54,480 bases of DNA. Source: Propionibacterium sp. GTDB taxonomy: Bacteria > Actinomycetota > Actinomycetes > Propionibacteriales > Propionibacteriaceae. The notes under the pieces are model-generated. The model worked only from the letters and a program-made list of their open reading frames with translations. It had not been told where the DNA came from and made no database searches. Below, piece by piece: positions 30,484 through 46,235 of this stretch (within the stretch, counting starts at the first letter, position 1; each line of letters begins with the position of its first letter). The stretch lies in contig DUOQ01000080.1 in the NCBI GenBank assembly GCA_012838755.1, forward strand, positions 1 through 54,480, given 5' to 3'. The position numbers were made by a program, and so were the translations under genes.

Positions 30484-31686
30484 TCAGTTCCCTTCGAGGA
30501 CGTCCAGACCCGGGAGCGTCTTGCCCTCCAGGTACTCCAGCGACGCACCGCCGCCGGTCGAGATGTGGCCGAACGCGTCATCGGGGAACCCGAGCACGCG
30601 CACCGCCGCGGCGGAGTCACCGCCACCGACGACCGTGAAGGCGTCGGTGTCGGCCAGCGCCTGGGCGACGGCCTTGGTGCCATCGGCGAAGTCGGCGACC
30701 TCGAACACGCCCATCGGGCCGTTCCAGAACACGGTCTTCGCACCCTTGATCGCGTCGGCGTAGGCCTTCGCAGTCTCGGGCCCGATGTCGAGGCCCATCT
30801 GGTCGGCGGGGATGGAGTCCCCGGCCACGACGGACTTCTCGAAGGGCCCGTCACCGGACGGGAAGCTCGGCGACACGGTGGCGTCGGTCGGGACGAGGAG
30901 CTGCTTGCCGGCAGCCTCGGCGTCCTTCATGTAGCCGTCGACGGTCTCGATCTTCTCGGCGTCCAGCAGGGAGGTGCCGACCTCGTGGCCCTTGGCCTTG
31001 AGGAAGGTGTAGCCCATGCCGCCACCGATGATGAGGGTGTCGGCGACCTTGAGCAGGTTGTCGATGACCGAGAGCTTGTCGGCGACCTTGGCGCCGCCGA
31101 GGATGACGACGTAGGGGCGCTCGGGGGTCTCGGTGAGCTTCTTGAGCACCTCGACCTCCTTCGCGACGAGGTGGCCCGCGGCGTTCGGCAGCATCTTGGC
31201 CACGTCGTAGACGGAGGCCTGCTTGCGGTGCACGACGCCGAAGCCGTCGGAGACGAAAACGTCACCGAACTCGGCGTACTGGGCGGCGAGGGCCTCGCGC
31301 TCGGCGTCGACCTTCGACTCCTCGGCCGGCTCGTAGCGGACGTTCTCGAGCATCACGATGTCGCCCTCGGCCATCCCGGCGACGGCGGCCTTGGCGGAGG
31401 GACCCACCACGTCGTCGGCCAGGGTGACCTTGGCGTCGATCAGCTCCCCCAGCCGCTTGGCAGCCGGGGCGAGCGAGTACTTCGGGTTCACCTCACCCTT
31501 CGGGCGACCCAGGTGGGCCATGACGACGACCTTGGCACCGGCTTCCGCGAGCTGCTTCAGCGTCGGCAGAGCCGCGCGGATGCGCCCGTCGTCGGTGATG
31601 GTCTCGCCGTCCAGCGGGACATTGAAATCGCAGCGGATCAGGACGCGCTTGCCCTTGAGATCCCCGAGGTCGTTGATGGACTTCAC
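30484..31686 (-). CDS. pgk: Phosphoglycerate kinase
   Basis: 400 residues. The N-terminal [10 protein letters not shown] substrate motif, the AHLGRPKGE motif and the C-terminal nucleotide motif GGGDSAAAV are intact. It forms ATP from 1,3-bisphosphoglycerate. It follows gap after 39 bases and precedes tpiA. Confidence 0.97.
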   Translation of the reverse strand: MKSINDLGDLKGKRVLIRCDFNVPLDGETITDDGRIRAALPTLKQLAEAGAKVVVMAHLGRPKGEVNPKYSLAPAAKRLGELIDAKVTLADDVVGPSAKAAVAGMAEGDIVMLENVRYEPAEESKVDAEREALAAQYAEFGDVFVSDGFGVVHRKQASVYDVAKMLPNAAGHLVAKEVEVLKKLTETPERPYVVILGGAKVADKLSVIDNLLKVADTLIIGGGMGYTFLKAKGHEVGTSLLDAEKIETVDGYMKDAEAAGKQLLVPTDATVSPSFPSGDGPFEKSVVAGDSIPADQMGLDIGPETAKAYADAIKGAKTVFWNGPMGVFEVADFADGTKAVAQALADTDAFTVVGGGDSAAAVRVLGFPDDAFGHISTGGGASLEYLEGKTLPGLDVLEGN

Positions 31687-31725
31687 CTGGATTCGCCTTT
31701 CAGGGTTCGGTGGTTGGTGGGTTGA

Positions 31726-32874
<1,149 letters not shown>

Positions 32875-33858
32875 TCAGTCCCGGTCGAGCATCTCGGGCG
32901 TCAGGGACGCCTCGGTGTTGGGCACCCCCAGCTCGGACGCCTTCTTGTCGGCCGTGGAGAGCAGGCGCCGGATCCGGCCGGCGATCGCGTCCTTGGTCAG
33001 CGGGGGCGTGTGGAGCTGGCCGAGTTCCTCGAGGCTGGCCTGCTTGTGGGCCAGGCGCAGCAGCCCGGCGGCCTTGAGGTGCTCGGGCACCTCCTCGCCG
33101 AGGATCTCGAGCGCGCGCTCGACCCGGGCCCCGGCGGCCACGGCGGCCTGCGCGGACCGGCGCAGGTTCGCGTCGTCGAAGTTGGCCAGGCGGTTGGCCG
33201 ACGCCTTGATCTCGCGCCGCATCCGGCGGTCCTCCCACTTGAGGAGGGTCTCGTGGGCACCCAGGCGGGTCAGCATGGCCGAGATGGCGTCCCCGTCGCG
33301 GATGACGACCCGGTCGACGCCGCGCACCTCGCGCGCCTTGGCCTGGATGCCGAGCCGGCGGGCGGCACCGACGAGGGCCAGGGCGGCCTCGGAGCCGGGG
33401 CAGGTGACCTCCATCGACATCGACCGGCCGGGTTCGGTGAGCGAGCCGTGCGCCAGGAACGCGCCGCGCCACACGGCGGTGGCGACGTCCAACCCCCCGG
33501 ACACGACGGCGGCGGGCAGGCCGCGCACGGGGCGTCCCCGGGAGTCGATGAGGCCGGTCTGGCGGGCCAGGGAGTCGCCGTTGCGCAGGAGCCGGACGAC
33601 GTAGCGGTTGCCACGGCGCAGGCCGCTGGGCGTGACGACCACGAACTCGCAGGTGAAGCCGAACAGGTCGAGGATGGCGTTGCGCAGCCGCACGGCGGCG
33701 CCTCGGGTGTCGAGGTCGACCTCGACCATGATCTTGCCGCCGGCCAGGTGCAGGCTGCCGGCGAAGCGCAGCAGGGCGGCGACCTCCGCCTTGCGAACGG
33801 CCGGCTTCGTCACCGGTACGTTCGCGAGCTCTGCCTTCACCTCAGCCGTCAATGCCAT
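32875..33858 (-). CDS. whiA: WhiA, LAGLIDADG-derived DNA-binding developmental regulator
   Basis: 327 residues. An N-terminal WhiA domain related to homing endonucleases (about 20-210) and a C-terminal helix-turn-helix (about 225-310, including [15 protein letters not shown]). In streptomycetes it activates cell-division genes; in other Gram-positives it also affects division. The ATG at 33858 ([12 protein letters not shown]) is the family start, preferred over a GTG three codons upstream. It is 10 bases downstream of yvcK. Confidence 0.95.
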   Translation of the reverse strand: MALTAEVKAELANVPVTKPAVRKAEVAALLRFAGSLHLAGGKIMVEVDLDTRGAAVRLRNAILDLFGFTCEFVVVTPSGLRRGNRYVVRLLRNGDSLARQTGLIDSRGRPVRGLPAAVVSGGLDVATAVWRGAFLAHGSLTEPGRSMSMEVTCPGSEAALALVGAARRLGIQAKAREVRGVDRVVIRDGDAISAMLTRLGAHETLLKWEDRRMRREIKASANRLANFDDANLRRSAQAAVAAGARVERALEILGEEVPEHLKAAGLLRLAHKQASLEELGQLHTPPLTKDAIAGRIRRLLSTADKKASELGVPNTEASLTPEMLDRD

Positions 33859-33868
33859 GGGAGCCACC

Positions 33869-34822
33869 CTAACGTCCCATGATGTCGGCGTAGACCGAGG
33901 CCAGGCGGTTGATGTCGTGCCGGGGGCTGCCGTCGCTGGCCCGCACCGGCGTCACAATGAGTTCGGCGCCCAGGGACGCCGCGTAGCTGGCGAGGTGCGG
34001 GTCGCCCGCGGCGTAGGTCGGGTCGCACACGATCGTGTCCAGGCGCAGCAGGGGCGCGTGGTCGGCCAGCACCTCGAGGTGGCCGGACGCCGAGATCCCG
34101 GCCGTCTCGTCGGCCGAGGACAGGTTCATGGTGAGCGTGCGCCTCGCCCTGGTGGTGACCAGCGCGGCGGCCAGGTCGGGGACGAGGAGGTGCACGAGCA
34201 CCGACGTGAACCACGACCCCGGCCCGAGCACGACGTGGTCGGCGGCCATGATCGCCTCGACCGTCTGCTCACAGGCCGGCGGGGCGTCCGGGAGGAGCCG
34301 CACCTCGCGGACCACACCCGGGCACTTGGCCACGCGGGCCTGCCCGCGGACGCGGGTGACCTCGTCGGGGTACAGGGAGTCGATGCCGATCACGTCGGCC
34401 TCGATGTCGAGCGGGACGGCCGCCATCGGCAGCACGCGGCCCTGCACCCCGAGCAGCTTGCCGACCATGTCCAGCCCCGATACGGGGTCGCCGAGGCGTT
34501 CCCAGATTCCGGCGATGAGCAGGTTGCCGATGGCGTGGCCGGCCAGGGGCCCGTCGCCGCCGAACCGCGACTGGAGGACGTCGGCCCACAGCCGGCCCTC
34601 GCGGTCGTCGCCGCAGAGGGCGGCCAGCGCCATCCGGAGGTCGCCGGGCGGGAGGATGTCGAACTGGGCCCGGAGGCGTCCCGACGAGCCGCCGTCGTCG
34701 GCGACCGTCACGACGGCGGTCAGGTCACTGGTCACCCGGCGCAGGGCGCGCAGCGAGGCGGCCAGCCCGTGCCCGCCGCCGAGGGCGACGACGGCCGGGA
34801 CCCGGTCGAGCGGCGGGGTCAT
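33869..34822 (-). CDS. yvcK: YvcK/CofD-fold protein (gluconeogenesis factor, UDP-GlcNAc-binding)
   Basis: 317 residues with the CofD-like fold: [16 protein letters not shown] near residue 12 binds nucleotide, and [12 protein letters not shown] plus [11 protein letters not shown] are family motifs. The homologues bind UDP-N-acetylglucosamine and affect cell-wall metabolism and growth on gluconeogenic carbon. The ATG overlaps the rapZ stop (ATGA). It is part of the conserved rapZ-yvcK-whiA set. Confidence 0.93.
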   Translation of the reverse strand: MTPPLDRVPAVVALGGGHGLAASLRALRRVTSDLTAVVTVADDGGSSGRLRAQFDILPPGDLRMALAALCGDDREGRLWADVLQSRFGGDGPLAGHAIGNLLIAGIWERLGDPVSGLDMVGKLLGVQGRVLPMAAVPLDIEADVIGIDSLYPDEVTRVRGQARVAKCPGVVREVRLLPDAPPACEQTVEAIMAADHVVLGPGSWFTSVLVHLLVPDLAAALVTTRARRTLTMNLSSADETAGISASGHLEVLADHAPLLRLDTIVCDPTYAAGDPHLASYAASLGAELIVTPVRASDGSPRHDINRLASVYADIMGR

Positions 34823-35682
34823 TCCAGCCCCAGGTCGCGGTGCACCACGTGGACGCCGAGGCCGGTGGCGCGCAGGCGCTCGGCGAGCTCCTCGGCCATG
34901 GACGTGGAACGGTGCTTGCCACCGGTGCAGCCGATGGCCACGGTGGCGAGGCGCTTGCCCTCGCGCTCGTAGCCGGGCATGACGGTGCTGAGCATCGTCT
35001 GGACGTGGCCCAGCCACTCCTGGGCGGCGTCGTGGCCGAGCACGTACCCCGAGACCGCCTTCGACAGCCCCGTCTGGGGGCGCAGCTCAGGCACCCAGTG
35101 CGGGTTGGGCAGGAACCGGACGTCGAGCACGTAGTCGGCGTCGATCGGGATGCCGTTCTTGAACCCGAAGGACATCAGGGTCAGCCGCAGCTCGCGGTCG
35201 TCGGAGGTGTTGAACGCGTGCGCCACCCGGCTGGACAGCTGGCGGACGTTGAGGTTCGAGGTGTCGATCACCATGTCGGCGGCCGCACGGAGGGCGGCGA
35301 GCATCTCGCGTTCGCGCCGGACGCCGTCGAGGAGGGGGCCGTCGCCCTGCAGGGGGTGCGGGCGGCGGACGTGCTCCTGGCGGCGCACGATGATCTCGTC
35401 GGACGCCTCGAGGTACAGGATCTGCGGCCACACGCCGAGGCCGTTGAGCCGGTCGAAGGCCGCGGGGATCTCGTCGAACTCCGACCGGGTGCGCACGTCG
35501 AGGACGACGGCGAGCTTGTCGAACCCGGCCTCGCGCACGGCACCGATCAGGTCGGGCAGCAGGGTCGGCGGGAGGTTGTCCACGACGTACCAGCCCAGGT
35601 CCTCGAGGGCGTGTGCGGCGGTGCGGCGCCCCGCCCCCGACAGGCCGGTGATGGCGATGAACCGGGTCGTGGGAACGCTCAT
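34819..35682 (-). CDS. rapZ: RapZ/YvcJ-family P-loop nucleotide-binding protein
   Basis: 287 residues. Walker A-like GLSGAGRRTAA near residue 13 and the C-terminal block CTGGKHRSTSMAEELA are present. The C-terminal half matches the domain that binds small RNA or a metabolite in the E. coli protein; function in actinobacteria is less clear. The ATG at 35682 follows a GGGGG site; the frame is open upstream to 35742 into uvrC. It lies 7 bases after uvrC and overlaps yvcK. Confidence 0.92.
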   Translation of the reverse strand: MSVPTTRFIAITGLSGAGRRTAAHALEDLGWYVVDNLPPTLLPDLIGAVREAGFDKLAVVLDVRTRSEFDEIPAAFDRLNGLGVWPQILYLEASDEIIVRRQEHVRRPHPLQGDGPLLDGVRREREMLAALRAAADMVIDTSNLNVRQLSSRVAHAFNTSDDRELRLTLMSFGFKNGIPIDADYVLDVRFLPNPHWVPELRPQTGLSKAVSGYVLGHDAAQEWLGHVQTMLSTVMPGYEREGKRLATVAIGCTGGKHRSTSMAEELAERLRATGLGVHVVHRDLGLE

Positions 35683-35689
35683 GCCCCCA

Positions 35690-37648
35690 TTATGTCGGCT
35701 GCACCTCGCCCGTGGCGGTGTTGATGGCCTCCCCCGGTTCATGGGCGGCCAGGGCCGCCTTCACGGACGCCGCGGTCTTGGGCCCGATGCCGGGCACCAG
35801 GGCGATGTCGGCGACGTCGGCGGCGCGCAGCTTCTTCAGGCTGCCAAAATGCTTGATCAGGGCCTTGCGGCGCAGCTCCCCCAGCCCGGGCACCCCGTCC
35901 AGGAGCGAGTCGACCATGGACTTGCTCCGGCGTCCGCGGTGGTGGGTGATGGCGAAGCGGTGCGCCTCGTCGCGGGCGCGCTGCAGGAGGTAGAGCCCTT
36001 CGGAGGCGCGCGGCAGGACGAGCGGGAAGTCCTCGCCGGGCAGCCAGACCTCCTCCAGCCGCTTGGCCAAACCGATGAGGGGCACGTCGGTGATGCCCAG
36101 CTCGTCCAGGGCCGTCTGGGCTGCCGCGACCTGGGGTGCGCCGCCGTCCACGACCACGAGGCTGGGCTTGTACGCGAACCGGCGGGCGGCACCGGTGGTG
36201 GCGTCGACGAGCACGGCGTCCTCGCCGGTGAGGGATGCCTGGTCCTCGAGGTAGCGGCGGAACCGGCGGGTGATCACCTCATGGATCGAGCCGACGTCGT
36301 CGGAGCCCTCGACGGTGCGGACGACGAAGCGGCGGTACTCGGACTTGCGGGCCAGGCCGTCCTCGAACACGACCATCGAGCCGACGACCTCGGTGCCCTG
36401 CAGGTGGGAGATGTCGTAGCACTCGATGCGCAGGGGCGGGGCCTCCAGGCCCAGGGCGTCCTGCAGTTCCTCCAGTGCCCGGTTGCGGGTCGACAGGTCG
36501 GAGGCGCGCTTGGTCTTGTGCAGGGCCAGGGCCTCGGCGGCGTTGCGGGCGACCGTGTCCATGAGCACGCGCTTGTCGCCGCGCTGCGGCACGTTCACCG
36601 TGACCCGCGCGCCGCGCACGTCGGTGAGCAGGTCGGCCAGCGCCCGGCCGGAGGCGGGGCGCACCGGCAGCAGGACCTCGCGCGGGATGCCCCCGGAGAT
36701 GCCCGCCAGGTCGGGGTCGGCGTACAGCTGGAGGCAGAAGTTCTCGATCAGCTCCTCGAGCGTCGAGTCGTCGGCCCGGTCGGCGACCCAGCCCCGCTCG
36801 CCGCGCACCCGCCCGTGCCGGACGTGGAAGACCTGAATCGCCACCTCGAGGTCGTCGGCGGCGAGGGCAACGACGTCGGCATCGGTTGCGTCGCCGAGCA
36901 CGATCGCGTTGCGCTCGGTGGCCGACGTGAGGGCGGCGAGCTTGTCGCGCAGCACGGCCGCCCGCTCGAACTCGAGGTCGTCTGAGGCCTGCAGCATCGC
37001 CTGCTTGATCCGCCGGGTCAGGTGGTTGGTGTTGCCGGCGAGGAAGTCGCACACGTCGGCGACGAGCTCGCGGTGCTCCTCGGCGTCGATCCAGCCGACG
37101 CAGGGGGCGGAGCACTTGCCGATGTGGGCCAGCAGGCAGGGGCGCCCGGCCGCGCGGGCGTTGCGGAAGACGCCGTTGGTGCACGAGCGCACTGGGAAGA
37201 CCCGGAGCAGCGAGTCGATGGTGTCGCGGATCGCCCACGCCTGGGCGTACGGCCCGTAATAGCGGTTGCCCGTGCGCTTGGCGCCCCGGCCGACGAAGAC
37301 GCGCGGGAACTCCTCGCCCCAGGTGACGCACACCCACGGGTAGGACTTGTCGTCGCGGTACTTGATGTTGAACCGCGGGTCGAACTGCTTGATCCACGTG
37401 TACTCGAGCTGCAGGCTCTCGAGCTCGTTCTGCACGACCGTCCACTCGACGCGGGACGCCGTGCGCACCATCGTCTGCGTGCGGAAGTGCAGCGAGCGTG
37501 GGTCGGCGAAGTAGGAGTTGAGCCGCTGGCGCAGGTTCTTGGCCTTGCCGACGTAGATGACGGTGCCGGAGGGGTCGCTGAACCGGTAGACGCCGGGATC
37601 GGTCGGGATCGAGCCCGGCGCCGGTCGGTAGGACGCCGGGTCAGCCAT
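35690..37648 (-). CDS. uvrC: UvrABC excinuclease subunit C
   Basis: 652 residues. An N-terminal GIY-YIG nuclease ([20 protein letters not shown], about 16-35), the cysteine region with [13 protein letters not shown], a central UVR motif (about 200-235), the C-terminal RNase H-like nuclease ([14 protein letters not shown]) and a helix-hairpin-helix end. It makes both incisions in nucleotide excision repair. The frame is open to 38176 upstream, but the ATG at 37648 follows TATCGT by 6 bases and begins the family sequence. It heads uvrC-rapZ-yvcK-whiA. Confidence 0.95.
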   Translation of the reverse strand: MADPASYRPAPGSIPTDPGVYRFSDPSGTVIYVGKAKNLRQRLNSYFADPRSLHFRTQTMVRTASRVEWTVVQNELESLQLEYTWIKQFDPRFNIKYRDDKSYPWVCVTWGEEFPRVFVGRGAKRTGNRYYGPYAQAWAIRDTIDSLLRVFPVRSCTNGVFRNARAAGRPCLLAHIGKCSAPCVGWIDAEEHRELVADVCDFLAGNTNHLTRRIKQAMLQASDDLEFERAAVLRDKLAALTSATERNAIVLGDATDADVVALAADDLEVAIQVFHVRHGRVRGERGWVADRADDSTLEELIENFCLQLYADPDLAGISGGIPREVLLPVRPASGRALADLLTDVRGARVTVNVPQRGDKRVLMDTVARNAAEALALHKTKRASDLSTRNRALEELQDALGLEAPPLRIECYDISHLQGTEVVGSMVVFEDGLARKSEYRRFVVRTVEGSDDVGSIHEVITRRFRRYLEDQASLTGEDAVLVDATTGAARRFAYKPSLVVVDGGAPQVAAAQTALDELGITDVPLIGLAKRLEEVWLPGEDFPLVLPRASEGLYLLQRARDEAHRFAITHHRGRRSKSMVDSLLDGVPGLGELRRKALIKHFGSLKKLRAADVADIALVPGIGPKTAASVKAALAAHEPGEAINTATGEVQPT

Positions 37649-37654
37649 GCGCCC

Positions 37655-37660
37655 ACGATA
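37655..37660 (-). promoter_or_regulatory. -10 element (TATCGT) for uvrC
   Basis: TATCGT on the minus strand, 6 bases before the uvrC ATG. A leaderless start is likely. Confidence 0.5.
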
Positions 37661-37704
37661 GACGCCGTGGTGCATCCCGACAGGAATTGGTTCAGTCGCT
37701 GCAC

Positions 37705-37710
37705 TAGGCT
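37705..37710 (+). promoter_or_regulatory. -10 element (TAGGCT) for the Rieske lipoprotein gene
   Basis: TAGGCT lies 7 bases before the ATG, with no Shine-Dalgarno between them. Confidence 0.5.
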
Positions 37711-37717
37711 CGCGACC

Positions 37718-38131
37718 ATGACTCCCGACCGTCGTACGTTCCTGTCCCAGGCCGGGTTGGCCGCCCTCGCGGTGGGCACTGGCGCCCTCGCCGGGTGCGG
37801 CGCCCCCGCCCGCACCTCCCCCGGGGCGCCTCCTGCGGCGAACACGCTGTCGATCCCAGCGTCGTCCATCCCCGTGGGCGGCGGCACGATCCTCGACAAC
37901 GCCAACTTCGTGGTGACCCAGCCGACCGAGGGCGAGTTCCGCGCCTTCAACAAGATGTGCACCCACCAGGGTTGCCCGGTGAGCGACATCCAGGGCACCG
38001 ACATCCACTGCCGCTGCCACGGGGCGAAGTTCTCGATCGAGGACGGGTCGGTCACCAACGGCCCGGCCACCGAGCCGCTGCGGGCGGCCAGGGCCGAACT
38101 CGACGGCGACCAGGTCAAGGTTTCCGCCTGA
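37718..38131 (+). CDS. Tat-exported Rieske [2Fe-2S] lipoprotein
   Basis: 137 residues. The N terminus carries a twin-arginine signal (DRRTFL) that ends in a lipobox (ALAGC, cysteine near residue 26), so it should be folded in the cytoplasm, exported by Tat and lipid-anchored outside. The Rieske domain (about 50-137) has both ligand pairs: CTHQGC and CRCHGAKFS. The redox partner is not evident; no oxygenase or cytochrome bc gene is adjacent. It starts leaderless after TAGGCT and ends at an 8-bp hairpin. Confidence 0.88.
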   Translation: MTPDRRTFLSQAGLAALAVGTGALAGCGAPARTSPGAPPAANTLSIPASSIPVGGGTILDNANFVVTQPTEGEFRAFNKMCTHQGCPVSDIQGTDIHCRCHGAKFSIEDGSVTNGPATEPLRAARAELDGDQVKVSA

Positions 38132-38149
38132 CCGGGGCCGTGCCCCGGT
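38131..38149 (+). terminator. Hairpin terminator after the Rieske lipoprotein gene
   Basis: ACCGGGGC-CGT-GCCCCGGT, an 8-bp perfect stem overlapping the stop codon. There is no T-tract. Confidence 0.5.
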
Positions 38150-38162
38150 GGGTCCTCCGGGT

Positions 38163-38345
38163 GTGACCCGGACCACCTACGCGATCGGCACCGCGGGGCC
38201 GACCTCGTTCTCGGTCGCCTACGCCATGTACTCCATCCCCGACCAGCTCGAGGTGTTCTACGAGGGGGCCCTGGTCGCCACCACCGGCGGCGGCGTCAGC
38301 GGTTCGGCCACGCTGCCGGTGACCCTGCCCGCGGGGTCCACCACA
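38163..38345 (+). pseudogene. Remnant of a surface-type beta-sandwich protein gene
   Basis: An uninterrupted stretch reads [47 protein letters not shown], a beta-strand pattern seen in repeated extracellular domains (the MYSIPD-LEV-Y-G type). It has no ribosome binding site, no N terminus or signal peptide, and stops making sense at a hairpin just after LPAGSTT. The frame remains open beyond that only because it is antisense to yidD. Read as the debris of a larger secreted protein gene. Confidence 0.45.
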
Positions 38346-38348
38346 CGA

Positions 38349-38378
38349 GACGGCCGCCCGGTTCCCCGGGCGGCCGTC
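38349..38378 (-). terminator. Strong hairpin, probable yidD terminator
   Basis: A perfect 13-bp stem, GACGGCCGCCCGG and its complement, loop TTCC, 24 bases beyond the yidD stop. It lacks a T-tract. Confidence 0.6.
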
Positions 38379-38402
38379 CCCGGGCTGTCGTGGCCCCGGC
38401 GG

Positions 38403-38696
38403 TCAGAAGCGGAACGGGATCGGGAAGGGACCACAACAGCAGACCCCGCGGACCTCGCCCGGCACGAGCTTGAGGAGCGCCGCCGCCTGGTAGCAGGCGA
38501 CGAACTGCGCGACCGTTGGGCGCAGGCCGCCGAGGACGCCGCGCTCGCGGACGATCCTGCGGACCGCAGCCGAACAGGTGTCCCCTCCGTGGAGCGCCCC
38601 GTGGGCGCACTGGTACCCCTTGCGCGGGCTCAGGTGGCGCTGGTAACCGCCGATGGCGGCATCGGCGAGACGGCGCGGCGTCTGGGTGAGCTTCAT
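38403..38696 (-). CDS. yidD: YidD-like membrane protein insertion efficiency factor
   Basis: 97 residues. The YidD core is recognisable as GYQRHLSPRKGYQCAHG followed by DTCSAAVRRIVRERG, matching the usual YQ-LSP-xx-C-xxx-CS-Y pattern with extra residues between the cysteines. A Cys/Pro-rich tail (CCCGPFPIPF) ends the protein. YidD helps insert membrane proteins together with YidC. The gene is away from the usual rpmH-rnpA-yidC locus, so this may be a second copy with another role. The ATG is 6 bases after TACGGT (leaderless). Confidence 0.75.
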   Translation of the reverse strand: MKLTQTPRRLADAAIGGYQRHLSPRKGYQCAHGALHGGDTCSAAVRRIVRERGVLGGLRPTVAQFVACYQAAALLKLVPGEVRGVCCCGPFPIPFRF

Positions 38697-38702
38697 CCGA
38701 AC

Positions 38703-38708
38703 ACCGTA
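38703..38708 (-). promoter_or_regulatory. -10 element (TACGGT) for yidD
   Basis: TACGGT on the minus strand lies 6 bases before the yidD ATG and just downstream of the uvrA stop region. Confidence 0.45.
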
Positions 38709-38724
38709 GTCGGACGATGGTTGC

Positions 38725-41562
<2,838 letters not shown>

Positions 41563-41569
41563 CCGCCCC

Positions 41570-41575
41570 ATGGTA
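41570..41575 (-). promoter_or_regulatory. -10 element (TACCAT) for uvrA
   Basis: TACCAT on the minus strand, 7 bases before the GTG start of uvrA. A LexA-type SOS box was not recognised nearby. Confidence 0.45.
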
Positions 41576-41633
41576 GGTGCGCCATCTGACAGTTCCCGTA
41601 CGAGGGATCCCCGTGGTGGGACGCGGGTGGGGT

Positions 41634-41639
41634 TAGGGT
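41634..41639 (+). promoter_or_regulatory. -10 element (TAGGGT) for the mycothiol-dependent enzyme gene
   Basis: TAGGGT, 6 bases before ATG 41646, with no ribosome binding site between. Confidence 0.5.
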
Positions 41640-41645
41640 GTTGGC

Positions 41646-42359
41646 ATGCTCGCGATCGTGAACCAGGGCCAGGTGGAGCCGGTCCTCAAGCGCATCGCGA
41701 TGGCCACGCAGGCCCTGCTGCGCTCCACCGTCCGCATCGAGGAGCCCGACTGGCGCGAGCCGTCGCTGCTCCCGGGGTGGTCGCGTGCGCACGTGGCCAG
41801 CCACGTCTGCCGCAACGCCGACGCGCTGCGCGGGGTGATCGCCGCGGCCCGCCAGGGCGACCCGGCGCCCCTGTACCCCTCCTCCGCCGCCAAGTTCAAC
41901 GAGATCGAGCGGGGCGCCGAACGGACCGGGTTGGAGCTCCACGTCGACCTCGACACATCGGCCGGCGAGCTGGCCAACCTGTGCGAACGGGTCGAGGACT
42001 GGATGGTTCCGGTCCGGCTGCTCGGCGGCGAGTTCCCGCTCTCGCTGGTGACGATCATCCGCCTGCACGAGCTGATGCTGCACCACCTCGACCTCGACGT
42101 GGACTTCACGTGGGAGGACATCGACCTCGTACCGGCCCGCTGGATGCTGGAGTGGATGATCCTCCTCCTGCGTGACGAGGAGGGCCTGCCCGCCATCGAC
42201 ATCGAGTCCGACTCGGGCGTCTCGGCCACGCTGGGCACCGAGGGCAAGCGGCGCACGGTCGCCGGCCCCGACGCCGCGCTGTGGGCGTGGCTGACCGGCC
42301 GCACCGCGGGTGACGGCGTGCTCGCCGCGGAGGGCATCACCTTCCCGCTCGCCGGCTGA
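41646..42359 (+). CDS. Maleylpyruvate isomerase-like mycothiol-dependent enzyme (DinB fold)
   Basis: 237 residues. The N-terminal four-helix metal-binding domain shows [21 protein letters not shown] (about 42-62) and [14 protein letters not shown] (about 140-153), giving the histidine metal ligands of the MDMPI/DinB family; a C-terminal domain (165-237) with the [16 protein letters not shown] stretch is typical. Members use mycothiol as cofactor or leaving-group donor. The real substrate is unknown: there are no aromatic degradation genes nearby. It is followed by an MBL hydrolase gene, a frequent partner. Confidence 0.85.
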   Translation: MLAIVNQGQVEPVLKRIAMATQALLRSTVRIEEPDWREPSLLPGWSRAHVASHVCRNADALRGVIAAARQGDPAPLYPSSAAKFNEIERGAERTGLELHVDLDTSAGELANLCERVEDWMVPVRLLGGEFPLSLVTIIRLHELMLHHLDLDVDFTWEDIDLVPARWMLEWMILLLRDEEGLPAIDIESDSGVSATLGTEGKRRTVAGPDAALWAWLTGRTAGDGVLAAEGITFPLAG

Positions 42360-42398
42360 CCCCTTGTGCCGGCGCCCTTCCTCGCGTAGGAACGACCC

Positions 42399-43001
42399 AT
42401 GGAGATCACCAGTGCCGTCGTCGGGACCATGGGCAACAACGCGTACCTGCTCACCGACGCGGGCGAAGGACTGCTCATCGACGCGGCCGACGACCCCTTG
42501 GCGCTGCTGGCGCTGATCGGCGACACCCCGGTGAACACGATCGTCACCACCCACCAGCACCACGACCACGTGGCCGCCCTCAAGGCGGTCGCCGAGCACA
42601 CCGGGGCACGCCTGGTCGCCGGTGCGCCGGACGCCGACGCCATCGAGGGGACTGCCGGCGTCGCGATCGACGAGCGCGTCTGGGACGGCGACGCCGTCCG
42701 GGTCGGCAACGTCGAGTTGGAGGTCATCGGCCTGGTCGGGCACACGCCCGGCTCGATCACGCTGGTCCACCGTTCCGACGACGGACGCCCCACGCACCTG
42801 TTCGTCGGCGACTCGCTGTTCCCGGGCGGGGTGGGCCGGACGAACACGCCGGAGGACTTCACCAGCCTGCTCGACGACGTCACCGCCAAACTGTTCGACC
42901 GGTTCGCCGACGACACCGTCGTCCACCCCGGTCACGGCGACCCGACCACGCTGGGGGCCGAGCGACCGCACCTGTCGGAGTGGCGCGAACGCGGTTGGTG
43001 A
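42399..43001 (+). CDS. MBL-fold metallo-hydrolase (glyoxalase II-like)
   Basis: 200 residues with the zinc-binding motif THQHHDH (about 48-54), a second histidine in LVGHTPGS, an Asp in FVGDSLFPGGVGR and a final histidine in HPGHGDPTT. This is the glyoxalase II/persulfide dioxygenase branch. With the mycothiol-dependent neighbour it may hydrolyse a mycothiol thioester; that is inference. The ATG lies 40 bases after the upstream stop. Confidence 0.88.
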   Translation: MEITSAVVGTMGNNAYLLTDAGEGLLIDAADDPLALLALIGDTPVNTIVTTHQHHDHVAALKAVAEHTGARLVAGAPDADAIEGTAGVAIDERVWDGDAVRVGNVELEVIGLVGHTPGSITLVHRSDDGRPTHLFVGDSLFPGGVGRTNTPEDFTSLLDDVTAKLFDRFADDTVVHPGHGDPTTLGAERPHLSEWRERGW

Positions 43002-43002
43002 C

Positions 43003-43757
43003 TCAGACCGCCTGACGCACCCCCGCGAGGAAGCGCGCGACCTCGCCCAGGTACTCCTCGGCGTTCTCGAACAGGATCGAGTTGTGGTCGCCCCGCTCGA
43101 AGACCTTCAGGGTGGACGGCCCACCGGCCCAGGCCGCCAGCCGCTCACCGTGGCTGACGTCGACCATGCCGTCGTGGCGGGTGTGCAGCACGAGCACCGG
43201 GCCGGCGTAGCCGCCGATCTTCGCCCGGTGGTCGAGCCGTTCCTCGAGCGAGGCCCACTGTGCGGCGTCCACCCCGAGCTCGCGCGGGTGCACCCGCAGG
43301 GTGATGCGCTCGAGGGCGTCGGCGATGCCGCTCTCCAGCACGAGGCCGGCGATCGAGGGGAAACGCCGCACCGCCTCGAGAGCGAACAGGGAGCCGACCG
43401 AGCGGCCCATGACCACGACCTTCGCCGGGTCGCCCGCCGCCTCGACCACGGCCCCGACGTCGTCGAGCATCCGCCCGAGCAGGGGTGTGCCGGTCGAGCC
43501 GCCGTAGCCGCGGTACTCGGCCAGGAACAGGTCCCAGCCCAAGCCGTTGACCACCCGGTCGAGCGTGCCCTGCCAGTCGGCCACCACCTCGCCGTTGCCG
43601 TGGAAGGAGACCAGCGTCCAGCCGCCGGAGCCCTCCACACGGTGGACGCCGCAGGCCAGGATCGCCCCGTCGACCTCGACGTCGACCCGTGAGGTGGGTG
43701 GGCCCCCGCCCGGGAAGAAGTAGCGCGCCGCGATGAGCGGGTGGTCGAGCAGGTCGG

Positions 43758-43761
<4 letters not shown>
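43003..43761 (-). CDS. Alpha/beta hydrolase
   Basis: 252 residues. The nucleophile elbow is GRSVG (about 130), the acid lies near RHDGMVDV and the catalytic histidine in GDHNSIL, all in canonical order; the oxyanion region is SFHGNGE. It resembles the BEM46/FrsA-like hydrolases of unknown substrate. The GTG start overlaps the uvrB stop (GTGA), so it is translated from the uvrB transcript. It converges with the MBL gene at a 1-base gap. Confidence 0.85.
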
Positions 43762-45836
<2,075 letters not shown>

Positions 45837-45843
45837 GGTGTCC

Positions 45844-45849
45844 AGCGTA
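45844..45849 (-). promoter_or_regulatory. -10 element (TACGCT) for uvrB
   Basis: TACGCT on the minus strand, 7 bases before the uvrB ATG, immediately beside the hairpin that ends the small secreted-protein gene. Confidence 0.45.
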
Positions 45850-45851
45850 GG

Positions 45852-45883
45852 CGGCGCCCCCGACAAAGCAGTCGGGGGCGCCG
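45852..45883 (-). terminator. Terminator of the small secreted-protein gene
   Basis: A perfect 13-bp stem CGGCGCCCCCGAC and complement with a 6-base loop, between the 45904 stop and the uvrB promoter. Confidence 0.7.
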
Positions 45884-45903
45884 TCCTGGAAGAACCGACG
45901 GAG

Positions 45904-46227
45904 TCACCAAGCGTTCCTGATCACCTGCTTCTGGTAGCGGACCTGCCACACGTAGGCGTCGCTGCCGTTCCAAGCGCAGTTCTTGGTGATGGTCACGTTC
46001 CGGTGTCCAGCCCACCTGTGGTAAGAGGCACGGTTGGACACAGACACCAGGCACCACTTGTGGGCACCCGCGTAGCTGTTGTTGTTGGCCCACAACGTCG
46101 ACTTCCCGTTCTCGTAGAACGTCCGCCACTCGTAGGTGGCCGCCTCGGCCGGTGTCGCGACTGCGCCCGTGATGGCCAAGGTGGCACCGGCCACGGCCAA
46201 TGCGACTCGCTGGAACGTCTTCTTCAC
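45904..46227 (-). CDS. Small secreted protein of unknown function
   Basis: 107 residues. Residues 1-30 are a clear Sec signal peptide (MKKTF, hydrophobic core, cleavage expected after AEA in [10 protein letters not shown]). The mature part of about 77 residues is rich in Trp, Tyr and Asn, with two cysteines (in KWCLV and KNCAW) that could form one disulfide. I do not recognise the family; such compact Trp/Asn-rich exported domains include inhibitors and lactococcin-972-like proteins, but no immunity or transport gene is adjacent. Base composition is visibly less G+C-rich than its neighbours. The ATG follows AGGAGA, and a strong terminator follows the gene. Confidence 0.75.
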   Translation of the reverse strand: MKKTFQRVALAVAGATLAITGAVATPAEAATYEWRTFYENGKSTLWANNNSYAGAHKWCLVSVSNRASYHRWAGHRNVTITKNCAWNGSDAYVWQVRYQKQVIRNAW

Positions 46228-46235
46228 GATGTCTC

